Shown here piece by piece: positions 14,709-23,237 of a stretch of DNA of 64,000 nucleotides; the first letter of the stretch is position 1; each line of letters opens with the position of its first letter. The position numbers were made by a program, and so were the translations under genes. The notes beneath the pieces are model-generated. The model saw only the letters and a list, made by a program, of their open reading frames with translations, searched no databases and had not been told where the DNA came from. The DNA comes from Kitasatospora sp. MAP5-34 (lineage in GTDB: Bacteria; Actinomycetota; Actinomycetes; Streptomycetales; Streptomycetaceae), in the NCBI RefSeq assembly GCF_029894335.1, contig NZ_JARXZC010000031.1, positions 1 through 64,000 of the forward strand, written 5' to 3'.

Positions 14709-15362
14709 TCAGGCGGAGGAGACGACGAGCTTCGCGGCAAAGCCCGCGAAGAGGACGGCTACGCCGCTGGTGAGCCCGGCGGAGAGGCGCTTGCGGCGGC
14801 GGAAGGCGGCGGCGAGGGTGGTGCCCGCGAAGATCAGGGTGGAGAGGTAGAGCACGCTGAAGGTCTGCAGGATTCCGCCGAGCAGGCCGAAGGAGAGGGC
14901 CGGCCGACCGTACGACCGGTCGACGAACTGGGTGAAGAAGGACAGCAGGAACAGAATGGCCTTCGGGTTGAGCAGGCTGATCACCAGGGCCCGCCGGAAG
15001 GGACGCTCCACCGCCTGCGCAGGGTCCTCGGAGATCTGGGCCTCCGGGCCGGAGCGGTGCTCGCGCCAGAGCTGGCGGGCGGCCCGCAGCATGCCGACGC
15101 CGATCCAGAGCAGGTAGGCCGCACCACCGAACTTCACCACCGCGAACACCGCCGGGTTGGCCTTGAGCAGCGAGGCCGCGCCGAGCGAGGTCAGGCTTAT
15201 CAGCGTGAGGTCGCCGAAGAAGACCCCGGCGGCGGCCCGGTAGCCGGTGCGGACGCCCTTGCGGGCGGCCACCGAGAGGACGTACAGCGAGTTCGGGCCG
15301 GGCAGCAGGACGATGACCAGGGCGCCGAGGACGTACGTCGCCAGATCGTGGACTCCGAGCAC
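14709..15362 (-). CDS. leuE: LysE-family leucine efflux protein
   Basis: This 217-residue LysE/RhtB exporter has about six membrane helices. It begins LGVHDLATYVLGALVIVLLPGPNSLYVL, very close to the start of E. coli LeuE as I remember it, including the PGPN motif. It also has GYRAAAGVFFGDL, ALVISLLNPKAILFLLSFF and a C-terminal GFAAKLVVSS. It would export leucine and similar amino acids using proton motive force. GTG 15362 is used, behind AGGAG at 8 nt. A 13-bp GGCGGGGTCAGGC-type repeat (three copies, about 14676-14716) abuts and slightly enters the 3' end. Confidence 0.88.
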   Translation of the reverse strand: MLGVHDLATYVLGALVIVLLPGPNSLYVLSVAARKGVRTGYRAAAGVFFGDLTLISLTSLGAASLLKANPAVFAVVKFGGAAYLLWIGVGMLRAARQLWREHRSGPEAQISEDPAQAVERPFRRALVISLLNPKAILFLLSFFTQFVDRSYGRPALSFGLLGGILQTFSVLYLSTLIFAGTTLAAAFRRRKRLSAGLTSGVAVLFAGFAAKLVVSSA

Positions 15363-15463
15363 GGTGTGACTCCTACGAGAGGCGTACGAGCGGCGCCGTT
15401 ACAGCAGGCGCCGGGATGGGCGCATATCGTACCTTTCGGACCGGCGGGCCGTTGAAGCCGAAA

Positions 15464-17056
15464 TTACTTGGCGCAGCGCGTCCCGGCAGCCGGCGCGTCG
15501 CCGCCCAGCAGGTAGCGGTTGACCGCGTCGTCCACGCAGCTGTTGTGCCGCCCGTACGCGGTGTGCCCGTCGCCGTCGTAGGTCAGCAGGCGGCCCGACT
15601 CCAGCTGGGTGGCGAGCGACTGCGCCCAGGCGTACGGCGTCGCCGGGTCACGCGTGGTGCCGATCACCACGATCGGGGCGGCGCCCGCCGCCCGGACGGT
15701 GTGGGCCGCGCCGGTGGCCTTGACCGGCCAGTACGCGCAGGCCAGCGCCATCCAGGCCATGTCGCGCCCGAAGTGCGGCGAGACCGCCTCGAAGGCGGGC
15801 ACCGCGCTGCGGACCGCGTCCGGACCTGCGAACGGCGCGGGCAGGTCCAGGCAGTTGACGGCCATGTTGGCGTACATCAGGTTGGGGTAGCTGCCGTCCA
15901 CCGTGCGCTCGTAGTAGTCGTCGGAGAGCTTGAGCAGCGCCGTGCCGTCGCCCGCCTTCGCGGTGGTGAGCGCGGTGCGCAGCTCCGGCCAGAGGAACTC
16001 CGCGTACATCGCCTGGATCACGCCGGTGGTGGCCTGGGACTCCGACAGCGTGCGACCGGAGGCGGTGGGCAGGGCGTGCGCGTCGAGTTGCTTGAGCAGT
16101 GCGTCGAGCTGCTCACCCGCCTGCTTCTCGGTGCCGCCGAGCGGACAGTCGTCGTGCTTGACGCAGTCCTGGGCGAAGGCCGACCAGGCCGTCTCGAACC
16201 CGCCGGCCTGCGCCTCGTTCCCCGCGACGGCGTCCAGCGACGGGTCCATCGCGCCGTCCAGCACCATCCGGCCGACCCGGGTGGGGAAGAGCCCGGCGTA
16301 CGTGGCACCGAGGAAGGTGCCGTACGACTTGCCGAGGTAGTGCAGCTTGTCGTCGCCCAGCAGCGCACGCAGCACGTCCAGGTCCCGAGCCGACTCGACG
16401 GTGCTGACATGACCGAGGAAGGCGCCGGACTTCTGCTGGCAGGCCGCCGCGAACTCCTTGTCCGCCGCCACCAGGGCGTCCGTCCTGGCCTGGTCCTCGG
16501 GGGTGATGTCGACCGCCGTGTAGGCGTCCATCCGGTCGTTGCTCAGGCAGGTCACGGGGGTGCTGCGGCCGACGCCGCGCGGGTCGAGACCGACCAGGTC
16601 GTACGCGGCGCTCACGCCGGAGTCGTAGCCCTTGGCGACGGACTCCAGGTAGTCGATCGCCGACCCGCCCGGGCCGCCGGGGTTGAGCAGCAGCGAGCCG
16701 AGCCGGGTGGCGGTGCCGGCGGCGCGCTTGCGGGCGGCGGTCAGCGAGAGGTCTCCGCCGGCGCCGGGGTGGTCGTAGTCGAGCGGGACCTTGAAGGTGG
16801 TGCACTCGAAGTCGGTGTCGCAGGGCTGCCAGCTGAGCTTCTGCGCGTAGTACGAGGTGAGCGCCGCCGGGATCCCGGCGGGCAGCGGCGCCAGCGGCGT
16901 GGCGGCGGCGAGGCCGTCCGAGGAGGACGGCGAGCTCGCCGACGTGGCGGGCGATCCCGGAGCGGCGGCGGGGGCCCCGGAGGTGCACCCCGCCAGCAGG
17001 AGCGCTGCGGCGGCCATCACGGCGGGCAGGACACGGGTCTGCCGGACAGCTCGCAT
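15464..17056 (-). CDS. secreted lipoprotein alpha/beta hydrolase, tripeptidyl aminopeptidase (TAP/SlpD) type
   Basis: This 530-residue exported protein starts at ATG 17056 with GGGGAGAGAG upstream. Its signal peptide ends in the lipobox LLAGC (residues 20-24), so it should be anchored as a lipoprotein. The alpha/beta hydrolase fold has NPGGPGGSAIDYL (oxyanion loop), nucleophile elbow GKSYGT (about residue 223), DPRGVGRS, and the C-terminal TAP domain with TRDPATPYAWAQ and the catalytic His in DGDGHTAYG. Relatives in streptomycetes cleave tripeptides from protein N-termini outside the cell. The sequence also fits the TAP_C family used for proline iminopeptidase-like enzymes, so exact specificity is open. 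Confidence 0.93.
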   Translation of the reverse strand: MRAVRQTRVLPAVMAAAALLLAGCTSGAPAAAPGSPATSASSPSSSDGLAAATPLAPLPAGIPAALTSYYAQKLSWQPCDTDFECTTFKVPLDYDHPGAGGDLSLTAARKRAAGTATRLGSLLLNPGGPGGSAIDYLESVAKGYDSGVSAAYDLVGLDPRGVGRSTPVTCLSNDRMDAYTAVDITPEDQARTDALVAADKEFAAACQQKSGAFLGHVSTVESARDLDVLRALLGDDKLHYLGKSYGTFLGATYAGLFPTRVGRMVLDGAMDPSLDAVAGNEAQAGGFETAWSAFAQDCVKHDDCPLGGTEKQAGEQLDALLKQLDAHALPTASGRTLSESQATTGVIQAMYAEFLWPELRTALTTAKAGDGTALLKLSDDYYERTVDGSYPNLMYANMAVNCLDLPAPFAGPDAVRSAVPAFEAVSPHFGRDMAWMALACAYWPVKATGAAHTVRAAGAAPIVVIGTTRDPATPYAWAQSLATQLESGRLLTYDGDGHTAYGRHNSCVDDAVNRYLLGGDAPAAGTRCAK

Positions 17057-17078
17057 CGCGGATCTCTCTCCCCTCGAA

Positions 17079-17097
17079 AGCCGATCACCGATCGGCT
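17079..17097. promoter_or_regulatory. 19-bp inverted repeat just before the TAP lipoprotein gene
   Basis: AGCCGATC-ACC-GATCGGCT is a perfect dyad ending 23 nt upstream of the ATG. It overlaps the expected transcript start or leader and could be an operator. Confidence 0.35.
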
Positions 17098-17161
17098 GGA
17101 CTGAGCGTAGCGGGCGGAAGTCGGACACCGGGACAGCCGGCAGGACCGGCTCAGGACCGGC

Positions 17162-18286
17162 TCAGGACGGGCGCGCGAGGGTCTCCGCGAGGTACTGCAC
17201 CGCGATCCGGACCAGCCGGAACCGTTCCCGGTCGGCCGTGTAGTCCTGCACCACGTCCGAGATCTTCACGTCGGCCTGGGCCGTCCCGCCCTTGCCGCCG
17301 TGCAGGGCGGCCTGCAGCTTGCGGGCGGCGTCCTGGCCGTCACTGTCGTCCTTGGCGGCGGCCAGCAGCAGCCGCGCGGAGGCGCTCCCCGGGGCGTCGG
17401 CGGCGGTCTGGGCGAGCGCGGCCGCGTCGTAGCGGCCGGAGACGGCGGCCGCCGCTCCGTACAGGTCGGGGCGGGTCAGCCCGGCGGCGACGGCGCACGG
17501 CGCGCCGCCCTCGATGCCGAGCACCCCCCAGCCGCTGGGACCGGCCGGCAGCGTACGGAAGGCGGTGCCGACGGCGTTACGCAGCGCGACGTCGTCGGCG
17601 ACGGCCTGCGGGGCGGCGGCAACCAGGTCGCAGGGGCGGGCGGTCCCGGTCGGCGACTCGGGTGCGACCACCACGAACGGGCGGGCCCGGCCCAGCTTCA
17701 CGGCGGAGGCGATCCCGTCGAAGACGTCGGGCAGCTCGCTGTCGGCGGTCTTCTTGGCCGTCCCGGCGTGCAGCACGATCACCGGGAAGCGGGCGCGCCG
17801 GTCCTCCATGTACTGGGCGGGCAGCCAGACCCGGACCACCCGGGGCCGCCCGTCCGGCGCGGCGACGGCACCCTCCAGCAGGTCTCCCTCGGCGGGGTGT
17901 CCGATCGACCGGAACTGCGTCAGCACGGGTGGCAACTCCGCAGCGGCGGAGGCGGAGGCAGCCGGGGTGGGGCGGGCGGGCGGGGCGGGTGCCTCCGGCC
18001 GGCCGGACGCCTGGGCGGCGGGGAGCGCGGGTACGGCGTCGGCGCGGACCTCCTGGAGGGTCCGCAGACCCCGGCCGTCCAGCGTCAACGCGACCGTCAG
18101 GGCTGTGACACACATACCGCAGAGCGCCGCCCCGCCGGCCCGCAGCAGCAACGGCCGCTGCTCGGCCGCCAGTTCGTACGTCTGCGCGGACCTCAGGTCA
18201 CGCCAGCGGCGCAGCGCGGACCGGACCAACCAGAGCCCGCCGACAACTGCCGCCAGCAAAGGTACGACGAGGAACGGAAGGGGCAT
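17162..18286 (-). CDS. membrane-anchored esterase-like (antigen 85/EstA-fold) protein without nucleophile Ser
   Basis: This 374-residue protein has two N-terminal membrane helices at about 4-22 and 44-66 (PFLVVPLLAAVVGGLWLV; GGAALCGMCVTALTVALTL), a Pro/Ala linker, and an alpha/beta hydrolase domain from about 120 on. That domain starts with FRSIGHPAEGDLLEG and RVVRVWLPAQY, as in mycolyltransferase and esterase-D-like proteins. At the nucleophile elbow, where GxSxGG is expected, it reads GVLGIEGGAPCAVAAGL, with Glu in place of Ser. The usual catalytic His region is also not recognisable, so it is probably not a hydrolase. ATG 18286 follows GAGGTGGTG. It lies 105 bp upstream of the TAP gene on the same strand. 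Confidence 0.8.
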   Translation of the reverse strand: MPLPFLVVPLLAAVVGGLWLVRSALRRWRDLRSAQTYELAAEQRPLLLRAGGAALCGMCVTALTVALTLDGRGLRTLQEVRADAVPALPAAQASGRPEAPAPPARPTPAASASAAAELPPVLTQFRSIGHPAEGDLLEGAVAAPDGRPRVVRVWLPAQYMEDRRARFPVIVLHAGTAKKTADSELPDVFDGIASAVKLGRARPFVVVAPESPTGTARPCDLVAAAPQAVADDVALRNAVGTAFRTLPAGPSGWGVLGIEGGAPCAVAAGLTRPDLYGAAAAVSGRYDAAALAQTAADAPGSASARLLLAAAKDDSDGQDAARKLQAALHGGKGGTAQADVKISDVVQDYTADRERFRLVRIAVQYLAETLARPS

Positions 18287-18598
18287 GGGACGCACCACCT
18301 CGGGAGAACCGGGACCGGATCGGCCCCGGCGACCAGCGCCCGGACCACGGCGTACTCGGTCCACAGGGTGCAAGACGATCGGCCCGCCGGGGTGCGGGGC
18401 TCCCGGGCAGCGCCCGACGTTCACTCGAACGAGTGGGCTGAAACTACGTCAACCAGCGCGCCACAGAGCAACCACAACAGCGGCGCGAGGCCCTGTCTGA
18501 TCAACTGCGTGCGCGAAACCGGAAGGCACCGGCCCGCACTCTCCCGCTTCGCACAGTTCCCCACGCAGCTGTCGGTGGCCAACCTCCGGACCCGGGCG
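18287..18598. other. 312-bp region between holB and the esterase-like gene
   Basis: No gene is visible. A 14-bp perfect palindrome, CACTCG-AA-CGAGTG, lies at 18423-18436, about 137 bp before the esterase-like start. Otherwise the region is GC-rich with no clear promoter. Confidence 0.4.
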
Positions 18599-19822
18599 TC
18601 AACCCGCCCGCAGTGCGACCGTCATGGCCTCGACGGCGAGCAGCGGGTCCACGTTGCGGTCCATGGCGCGGCGGCAGGCCAGCACGGCCTCCATCCGGCG
18701 CAGCGTGTTCTCCGGGGTGCCCGCCGCCGCGACCCGGCCGAGCGCCGGGCGCTGGTCCTCGTTGGACAGTGCGCCGGTGGCGCCGAGCTGGACGGCCAGC
18801 ACGTCGCGGTAGAAGCCGAGCAGGTCGAGCAGCGCGACGCCGAGCGTCTCGCGGCGGGTGCGGGTGGCGCGGCTCTTCTGGCGCTTCTCCAACTCCTTCG
18901 TCGCGCCGGCCATCCCGCGCGGGGCCCGACTGCCCTCGACCGCGCCGTAGGCGGCCTTCAGGTCGTCGGTCTCCTTGGCGTCCTGGGTCTCGGCGAGCGC
19001 CTCGGCGTCGGCCTTGGCGGTGTCGACCAGCCGCTGCGCGGCGGCCAGGCAACCGCCGATGTCGGCGACCTCCAGCGGGATCCGCAGCACGTCCAGGCGG
19101 CGGGCGCGGGCCTGCTCGTCGACGGCGAGGCGCCGGGCCCGCTCGACGTCGCCCTGACCGGCCAGCGCCGCGATCCGGGCGGTCTCAGGCTCGACGCCGT
19201 CGCGGCGGACCAGCATGTCGGCGACCGCCTCGGCGGCGGGCGTGCGCAGCACCAGCAGGCGGCAGCGCGAGCGGATGGTGGGCAGCACGTCCTGCACGGA
19301 GGGCGCGCAGAGCATCCAGACGGTACGCGGGGACGGCTCCTCCACGCCCTTGAGCAGCGCGTTCGCGGCGGCCTCGGTCAGCCGGTGGGCGGCGTCGACC
19401 AGGATCACCGACCAGCGCCCGCCGGTCGGGTAGCTGGCGGCGCGCAGCACGAGAGCGCGCATGTCGCCGACACCGATCGAGAGGCCGTCGGTGCGGACGT
19501 ACTTCACGTCGGCATGGCTGCCGGAGAGCACGGTGTGGCAGCCGTCGCAGAAGCCGCAGCCGGGCACCCCGCCCAGTTCGAGGTCGGGGCTGGTGCACTG
19601 CAGCGCGGCGGCGAAGGCCCTGGCGGCGGTGGTCTGCCCGGCGCCGGGCGGGCCGGTGAACAGCCAGGCGTGCGTCATCAGCGAGGCGTTCACCCCGGGC
19701 TCGGCGGCGTAGGCGCCCGTACTCGTACGGCCTGCGGCCACGGTGGCCCGCGCGGCTCGGGCGGCGGTCGTCAGCTGCTCGACCACCCGATCCTGGCCGA
19801 CCAGGTCGTCCCACACACTCAC
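18599..19822 (-). CDS. holB: DNA polymerase III delta' subunit (clamp loader)
   Basis: This 407-residue AAA+ protein of the replicative clamp loader starts WDDLVGQDRVVEQL. The P-loop counterpart GPPGAGQTTAA has Gln for the invariant Lys; delta' subunits do not need ATP hydrolysis, so this is tolerated. A zinc module (CTSPDLELGGVPGCGFCDGC) follows at about 76-95, then the DEAH-like VILVDAAHRLTEAAANALLK, the SRC segment RSRCRLLVLR, and a helical collar at the C-terminus. GTG 19822 has AGGGAG at 7 nt. It follows tmk on the same strand with a 138-bp gap, the common actinobacterial topA-tmk-holB order. Confidence 0.95.
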   Translation of the reverse strand: MSVWDDLVGQDRVVEQLTTAARAARATVAAGRTSTGAYAAEPGVNASLMTHAWLFTGPPGAGQTTAARAFAAALQCTSPDLELGGVPGCGFCDGCHTVLSGSHADVKYVRTDGLSIGVGDMRALVLRAASYPTGGRWSVILVDAAHRLTEAAANALLKGVEEPSPRTVWMLCAPSVQDVLPTIRSRCRLLVLRTPAAEAVADMLVRRDGVEPETARIAALAGQGDVERARRLAVDEQARARRLDVLRIPLEVADIGGCLAAAQRLVDTAKADAEALAETQDAKETDDLKAAYGAVEGSRAPRGMAGATKELEKRQKSRATRTRRETLGVALLDLLGFYRDVLAVQLGATGALSNEDQRPALGRVAAAGTPENTLRRMEAVLACRRAMDRNVDPLLAVEAMTVALRAG

Positions 19823-19960
19823 GCCGTACTCCCTGCAGTTCGCCCCGCGTCCCGGTCGAGCCTAACTCCGCGTACCGACATGCCCGTCCGGAGCCCGATC
19901 GCCTGGGCCCGACCGCCTGAACTCGACCCGCCTCCGAGCCCGACCGCCTGAGCGGCCGCG

Positions 19961-22900
19961 CTACTTGCGCTTGCGGCCCTTGCCGCCGCGCGGGTCCTCG
20001 GGCTCCTCACCCTGCCACTGCGACCACTCCTCGCGGGAGCCGAGCAGGGTGTCCGTCAGGCTGGGCAGGTCGTCCATCGGGGTCTCCTCCGCCCAGGACG
20101 GGCGCGGGCGCGGTTCCTCGACCGCCGGCATCTCGCGGGTCTGTTCGACCGGCGGCTTCTCGTCCCGCCACAGGCCGGACGGCATCCGGTCCGCCCGGTT
20201 CTCCGTCACCTTCGGGAGCACGGCGGTCTCGTCGGCGGCGGGGATCCTGGGCAGCACGGCCGTCTCGTCGGCCGGGATCCTCGGCAGTACGGCGGTCTCG
20301 TCGGGCCGCACCGCCTCGGCGGCCTTGACGGCGGCCTGCCGGTCACGCTCGGAGATCTCCTCGGTGGGCTCCTCCACCCGGCCGATCTGCGCCAGCTCGA
20401 CGGTGGTCGTGGTGGTAGCCGTGGCGGCGGCCGCCAGCCGGGCCTCCTCCGCGCGCTGGAGCGCCTCCTCCGCGCGACGCCGCTGCTCGGCCCGCTGCAG
20501 GTCGCGTTGACGCTGCAGCTCGGCCTGCGCGGCGGCCTCCGCCGCCAGCCGCTCCTGCTCGGCGGCCTCGGCACGCAGCCGGGCTTCCTCCTCAGCGCGG
20601 CGGACGGCCTCCTGCTCGGCCCGCTTCGCCGCCTCGGCAGCCGCCTCGGCCCTGGCCTCCTCGGCTGCCTTGCGCGCCGCCTCCTCGGCGACCCGCTCAG
20701 CCTCCAGCCTGGCGAGCCGGTCCTTCTCGGCCTGCTCGGCGCGCAGCTCCTCCAGCAGTTCGAGCCGCTTGCGCTCGGCCGCCTCGGCCTCGGCCTGCTG
20801 CCGGGCCTCCTCGGCGGCGCGGGCGGCGGCGGCCTCCCGGGCCAGGCGCTCCCGCTCGACCTGGGCGGCCCGCTCCTGCCCGGAGAGCGGCAGCTCCCGG
20901 TCGAGCCGGTGGCGGATCGCGGTGGTCACGGAGGCGGGCTGGCGGCTGCCGTCCACGACCAGGTAGCGGGCCGGGTCGGCGGCGGCCAGGGCGAGGAAGC
21001 CGGAGCGGACCCGGGCGTGGAACTCCGTCGGCTCGGACTCCAGCCGGTCCAGCGCCTCGGTGAACCGTTCCCGCGCCGCGTTCGGATCAACATCCAGTAC
21101 GACGGTCAGATCCGGCACCAGCCCACCCGTGGCCCAGCGCGAGATCCGCCCGACCTCGGTCGCGGCCAGGTCGCGACCGGCGCCCTGGTAGGCGATCGAG
21201 GAGTCCATGTAACGGTCGGTGATCACCACCGCGCCGCGCTCCAGCGCGGGACGGATCACGTTCTCCACGTGCTCGGCGCGGTCGGCGGCGTAGATCAGCG
21301 CCTCGGCCCGGTGCGAGAGGCCGGTGTTGCCGACGTCCAGCACGAGCGCTCGCAGCCGCTGCCCGATCGGGCTGCCGCCGGGCTCGCGGGTGAGCACCAC
21401 CTCGTGGCCCTTGCTGCGGATCCACTCCGCGAGCGCGTTCGCCTGGGTGGACTTCCCGGCGCCGTCGCCGCCCTCCAGCGCGATGAAGAAGCCGGTACCG
21501 GTGGTCCGGTGCGGGGCGAGCGGCGCACCGCCGCGCAGCGAGCGCACCAGCTCGCGCCCGAGCGGGAGGGCACCACGCTGGTCGTCGGTCTTCAGCAGCA
21601 CCACTGCGGCCAGCACCAGCGTGAGCAGCCCGGCGGTGGCGATGGCCAGCGCGGCGCCGCCGTGGACGAAGGTGAAGCTGCCGGGCCCGACCTCGCCGTA
21701 CTGGACCTCGCCGTAGGCGGCGGCGATCAGCGGTACGACGACCAGCGCGCCGCCCACCACGACCCGCAGCACCGCGTACAGGTGCTCGGTGACCTTGGGC
21801 AGCCGGAGCTCCTCGACCTCCTGGGCGAGCAGCGTACGACCGGTGGCGATGGTGATCCCGGCAGCCAGCCCAGCCAGCGCGGTGAGCAGCAGGACGAGCA
21901 CGAAGTCGAAGACCAGGCCGGCCAGGATCAGCGCCACCCCGGCGGTGAGCAGCGCCAGCGCGAGCAGTCGGCGCCGGGAGAGCGCCGGCAGCGTGACCTT
22001 GGTCAGCCGTACGCCGATCGCGGGGGCCCCGGCGGCAGCGAGCACCAGCAGGGCGAACCCGATCGGGCCGGCCCGGTGGTCGACAGCGGTCAGCAGCCCG
22101 AGCGCGGCGACGCCGGCCATCGAGGCGTACGCGGCGGCGACGGCGAAGGTGAAGTACGGCGCGGAGCCGGTACGGCCCTTGCTCAGGGCCGGGCCGGGGG
22201 TCGCGTCGGTGGGGGCGCGCAGGCCCTGCAGGGGGGAGCGCGGCGCGGCGAACCTGCTGGTCGGGAGTTCCTGCGGGTAGATCAGCACGGCGGCCGCAAC
22301 GAACAGCGCGGCAGCGCCGAGCCCCGCCACCGTGACCTGGTTCGCCCGCAACCAGTCCGAGCCGAGCGCCGCGCAGACGTTGTTGACCAGTGTCAGCGCG
22401 ATGAGCGCGACGGCGGCCAGCGGGACGGTGGCCCAGCCGGTCCGCAGGTCCAGCCTGCGTACGGTGTCCAGGCCGGCGGCGGACGGCCGCTGCTCGGCCG
22501 CCGGAGCGTACGGATCGGCGACCGGGAGCAGCCCGGGCGCCACCACGCCCTTGGTGACCGACCAGATCCGCTCGGCGGCACCGGTCAGGAAGGCGGTGGC
22601 GAGCAGCGGGTAGACCGCCGAACCGTTCGTCCAGGTGAGCCACCACGGCGCGACGCCGATCAGCACGGCCCGCACGGCGTCGGCCCCGAAGAGCGTCCAG
22701 CGGCGGTCCAGCTTCGTGCTGACCAACCGGTGCACCGGCCCGAGCAGCGCCGCGCCGAACAGCCCGGAGGCGAGCAGCCGGGCCGCGAGGACGGCCGCGA
22801 TCGCGCACGCCTCTCCCCGGTAGCCCTGCCCGAACGGCCCCCCGGCGGCCGCGGCCACCCAGATCAGCACGAGCAGCACGAGCAGGCTCAGCCGATCCGC

Positions 22901-23053
22901 CGTGCCGCTGACCAGCTGCGTCGTCCACAGGCGCCGGTACGGGCGCAGCCGGAGCAGCGCGCGGGCCCGCTCACCGGGAGTCCCGGCCGGGGCCGCCTCG
23001 GGCAGATCGGGTGCACCGGTGCGCGTGGGGGTGGGCTGCGCCTCGCTCGTCAT
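19961..23053 (-). CDS. tmk: thymidylate kinase fused to an MFS-like membrane domain, with long coiled-coil tail
   Basis: This 1030-residue fusion starts with residues 1-480, a 12-helix major-facilitator-like domain (LWTTQLVSGTADRLSLLVLL at the start). Residues 515-720 are dTMP kinase with P-loop EGGDGAGKSTQA (about 521-532), TREPGG, DRYMDSSIAYQGAGR near 610, and LDVDPNAARERF. It makes dTDP for DNA synthesis. Residues 725-905 are an Ala/Glu/Arg-rich coiled coil (EEARQQAEAEAAERKRLELL). Residues 935-975 carry three DETAVLPRIP/K repeats, and the end is acidic then basic (GGKGRKRK). The kinase would sit at the membrane inner face. The same fusion is known in streptomycetes. The start is ATG 23053. 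Confidence 0.93.
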   Translation of the reverse strand: MTSEAQPTPTRTGAPDLPEAAPAGTPGERARALLRLRPYRRLWTTQLVSGTADRLSLLVLLVLIWVAAAAGGPFGQGYRGEACAIAAVLAARLLASGLFGAALLGPVHRLVSTKLDRRWTLFGADAVRAVLIGVAPWWLTWTNGSAVYPLLATAFLTGAAERIWSVTKGVVAPGLLPVADPYAPAAEQRPSAAGLDTVRRLDLRTGWATVPLAAVALIALTLVNNVCAALGSDWLRANQVTVAGLGAAALFVAAAVLIYPQELPTSRFAAPRSPLQGLRAPTDATPGPALSKGRTGSAPYFTFAVAAAYASMAGVAALGLLTAVDHRAGPIGFALLVLAAAGAPAIGVRLTKVTLPALSRRRLLALALLTAGVALILAGLVFDFVLVLLLTALAGLAAGITIATGRTLLAQEVEELRLPKVTEHLYAVLRVVVGGALVVVPLIAAAYGEVQYGEVGPGSFTFVHGGAALAIATAGLLTLVLAAVVLLKTDDQRGALPLGRELVRSLRGGAPLAPHRTTGTGFFIALEGGDGAGKSTQANALAEWIRSKGHEVVLTREPGGSPIGQRLRALVLDVGNTGLSHRAEALIYAADRAEHVENVIRPALERGAVVITDRYMDSSIAYQGAGRDLAATEVGRISRWATGGLVPDLTVVLDVDPNAARERFTEALDRLESEPTEFHARVRSGFLALAAADPARYLVVDGSRQPASVTTAIRHRLDRELPLSGQERAAQVERERLAREAAAARAAEEARQQAEAEAAERKRLELLEELRAEQAEKDRLARLEAERVAEEAARKAAEEARAEAAAEAAKRAEQEAVRRAEEEARLRAEAAEQERLAAEAAAQAELQRQRDLQRAEQRRRAEEALQRAEEARLAAAATATTTTTVELAQIGRVEEPTEEISERDRQAAVKAAEAVRPDETAVLPRIPADETAVLPRIPAADETAVLPKVTENRADRMPSGLWRDEKPPVEQTREMPAVEEPRPRPSWAEETPMDDLPSLTDTLLGSREEWSQWQGEEPEDPRGGKGRKRK

Positions 23054-23190
23054 ACCGTCAGGGTAGCGGTCGGGGCCCGCCGCCCATGGGCCGGAAGGCC
23101 CCCGGGCGCTTCGTCATGACAGGGTTGTGACGCACTGCATGACCGGGCGATGCCCGGATGGTGACTGGGGAACGACCGGGCCGGGACGCG

Positions 23191-23224
23191 CTGCGGGCCC
23201 GCACTTCGCAGTGCGGGCCCGCAG
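23191..23224. terminator. hairpin terminator after topA
   Basis: Arms 23191-23205 and 23210-23224 (CTGCGGGCCCGCACT and its exact complement) form a perfect 15-bp stem closed by a TCGC tetraloop. It begins 14 nt after the topA stop on the minus strand, before tmk. Confidence 0.85.
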
Positions 23225-23237
23225 TGAACAGCGCCGA

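Noticed and set aside
18599..19822. Gln in place of the P-loop Lys in the delta' subunit
   Set aside because: Delta' subunits do not hydrolyse ATP and often have altered P-loops, so this is not a novel feature.
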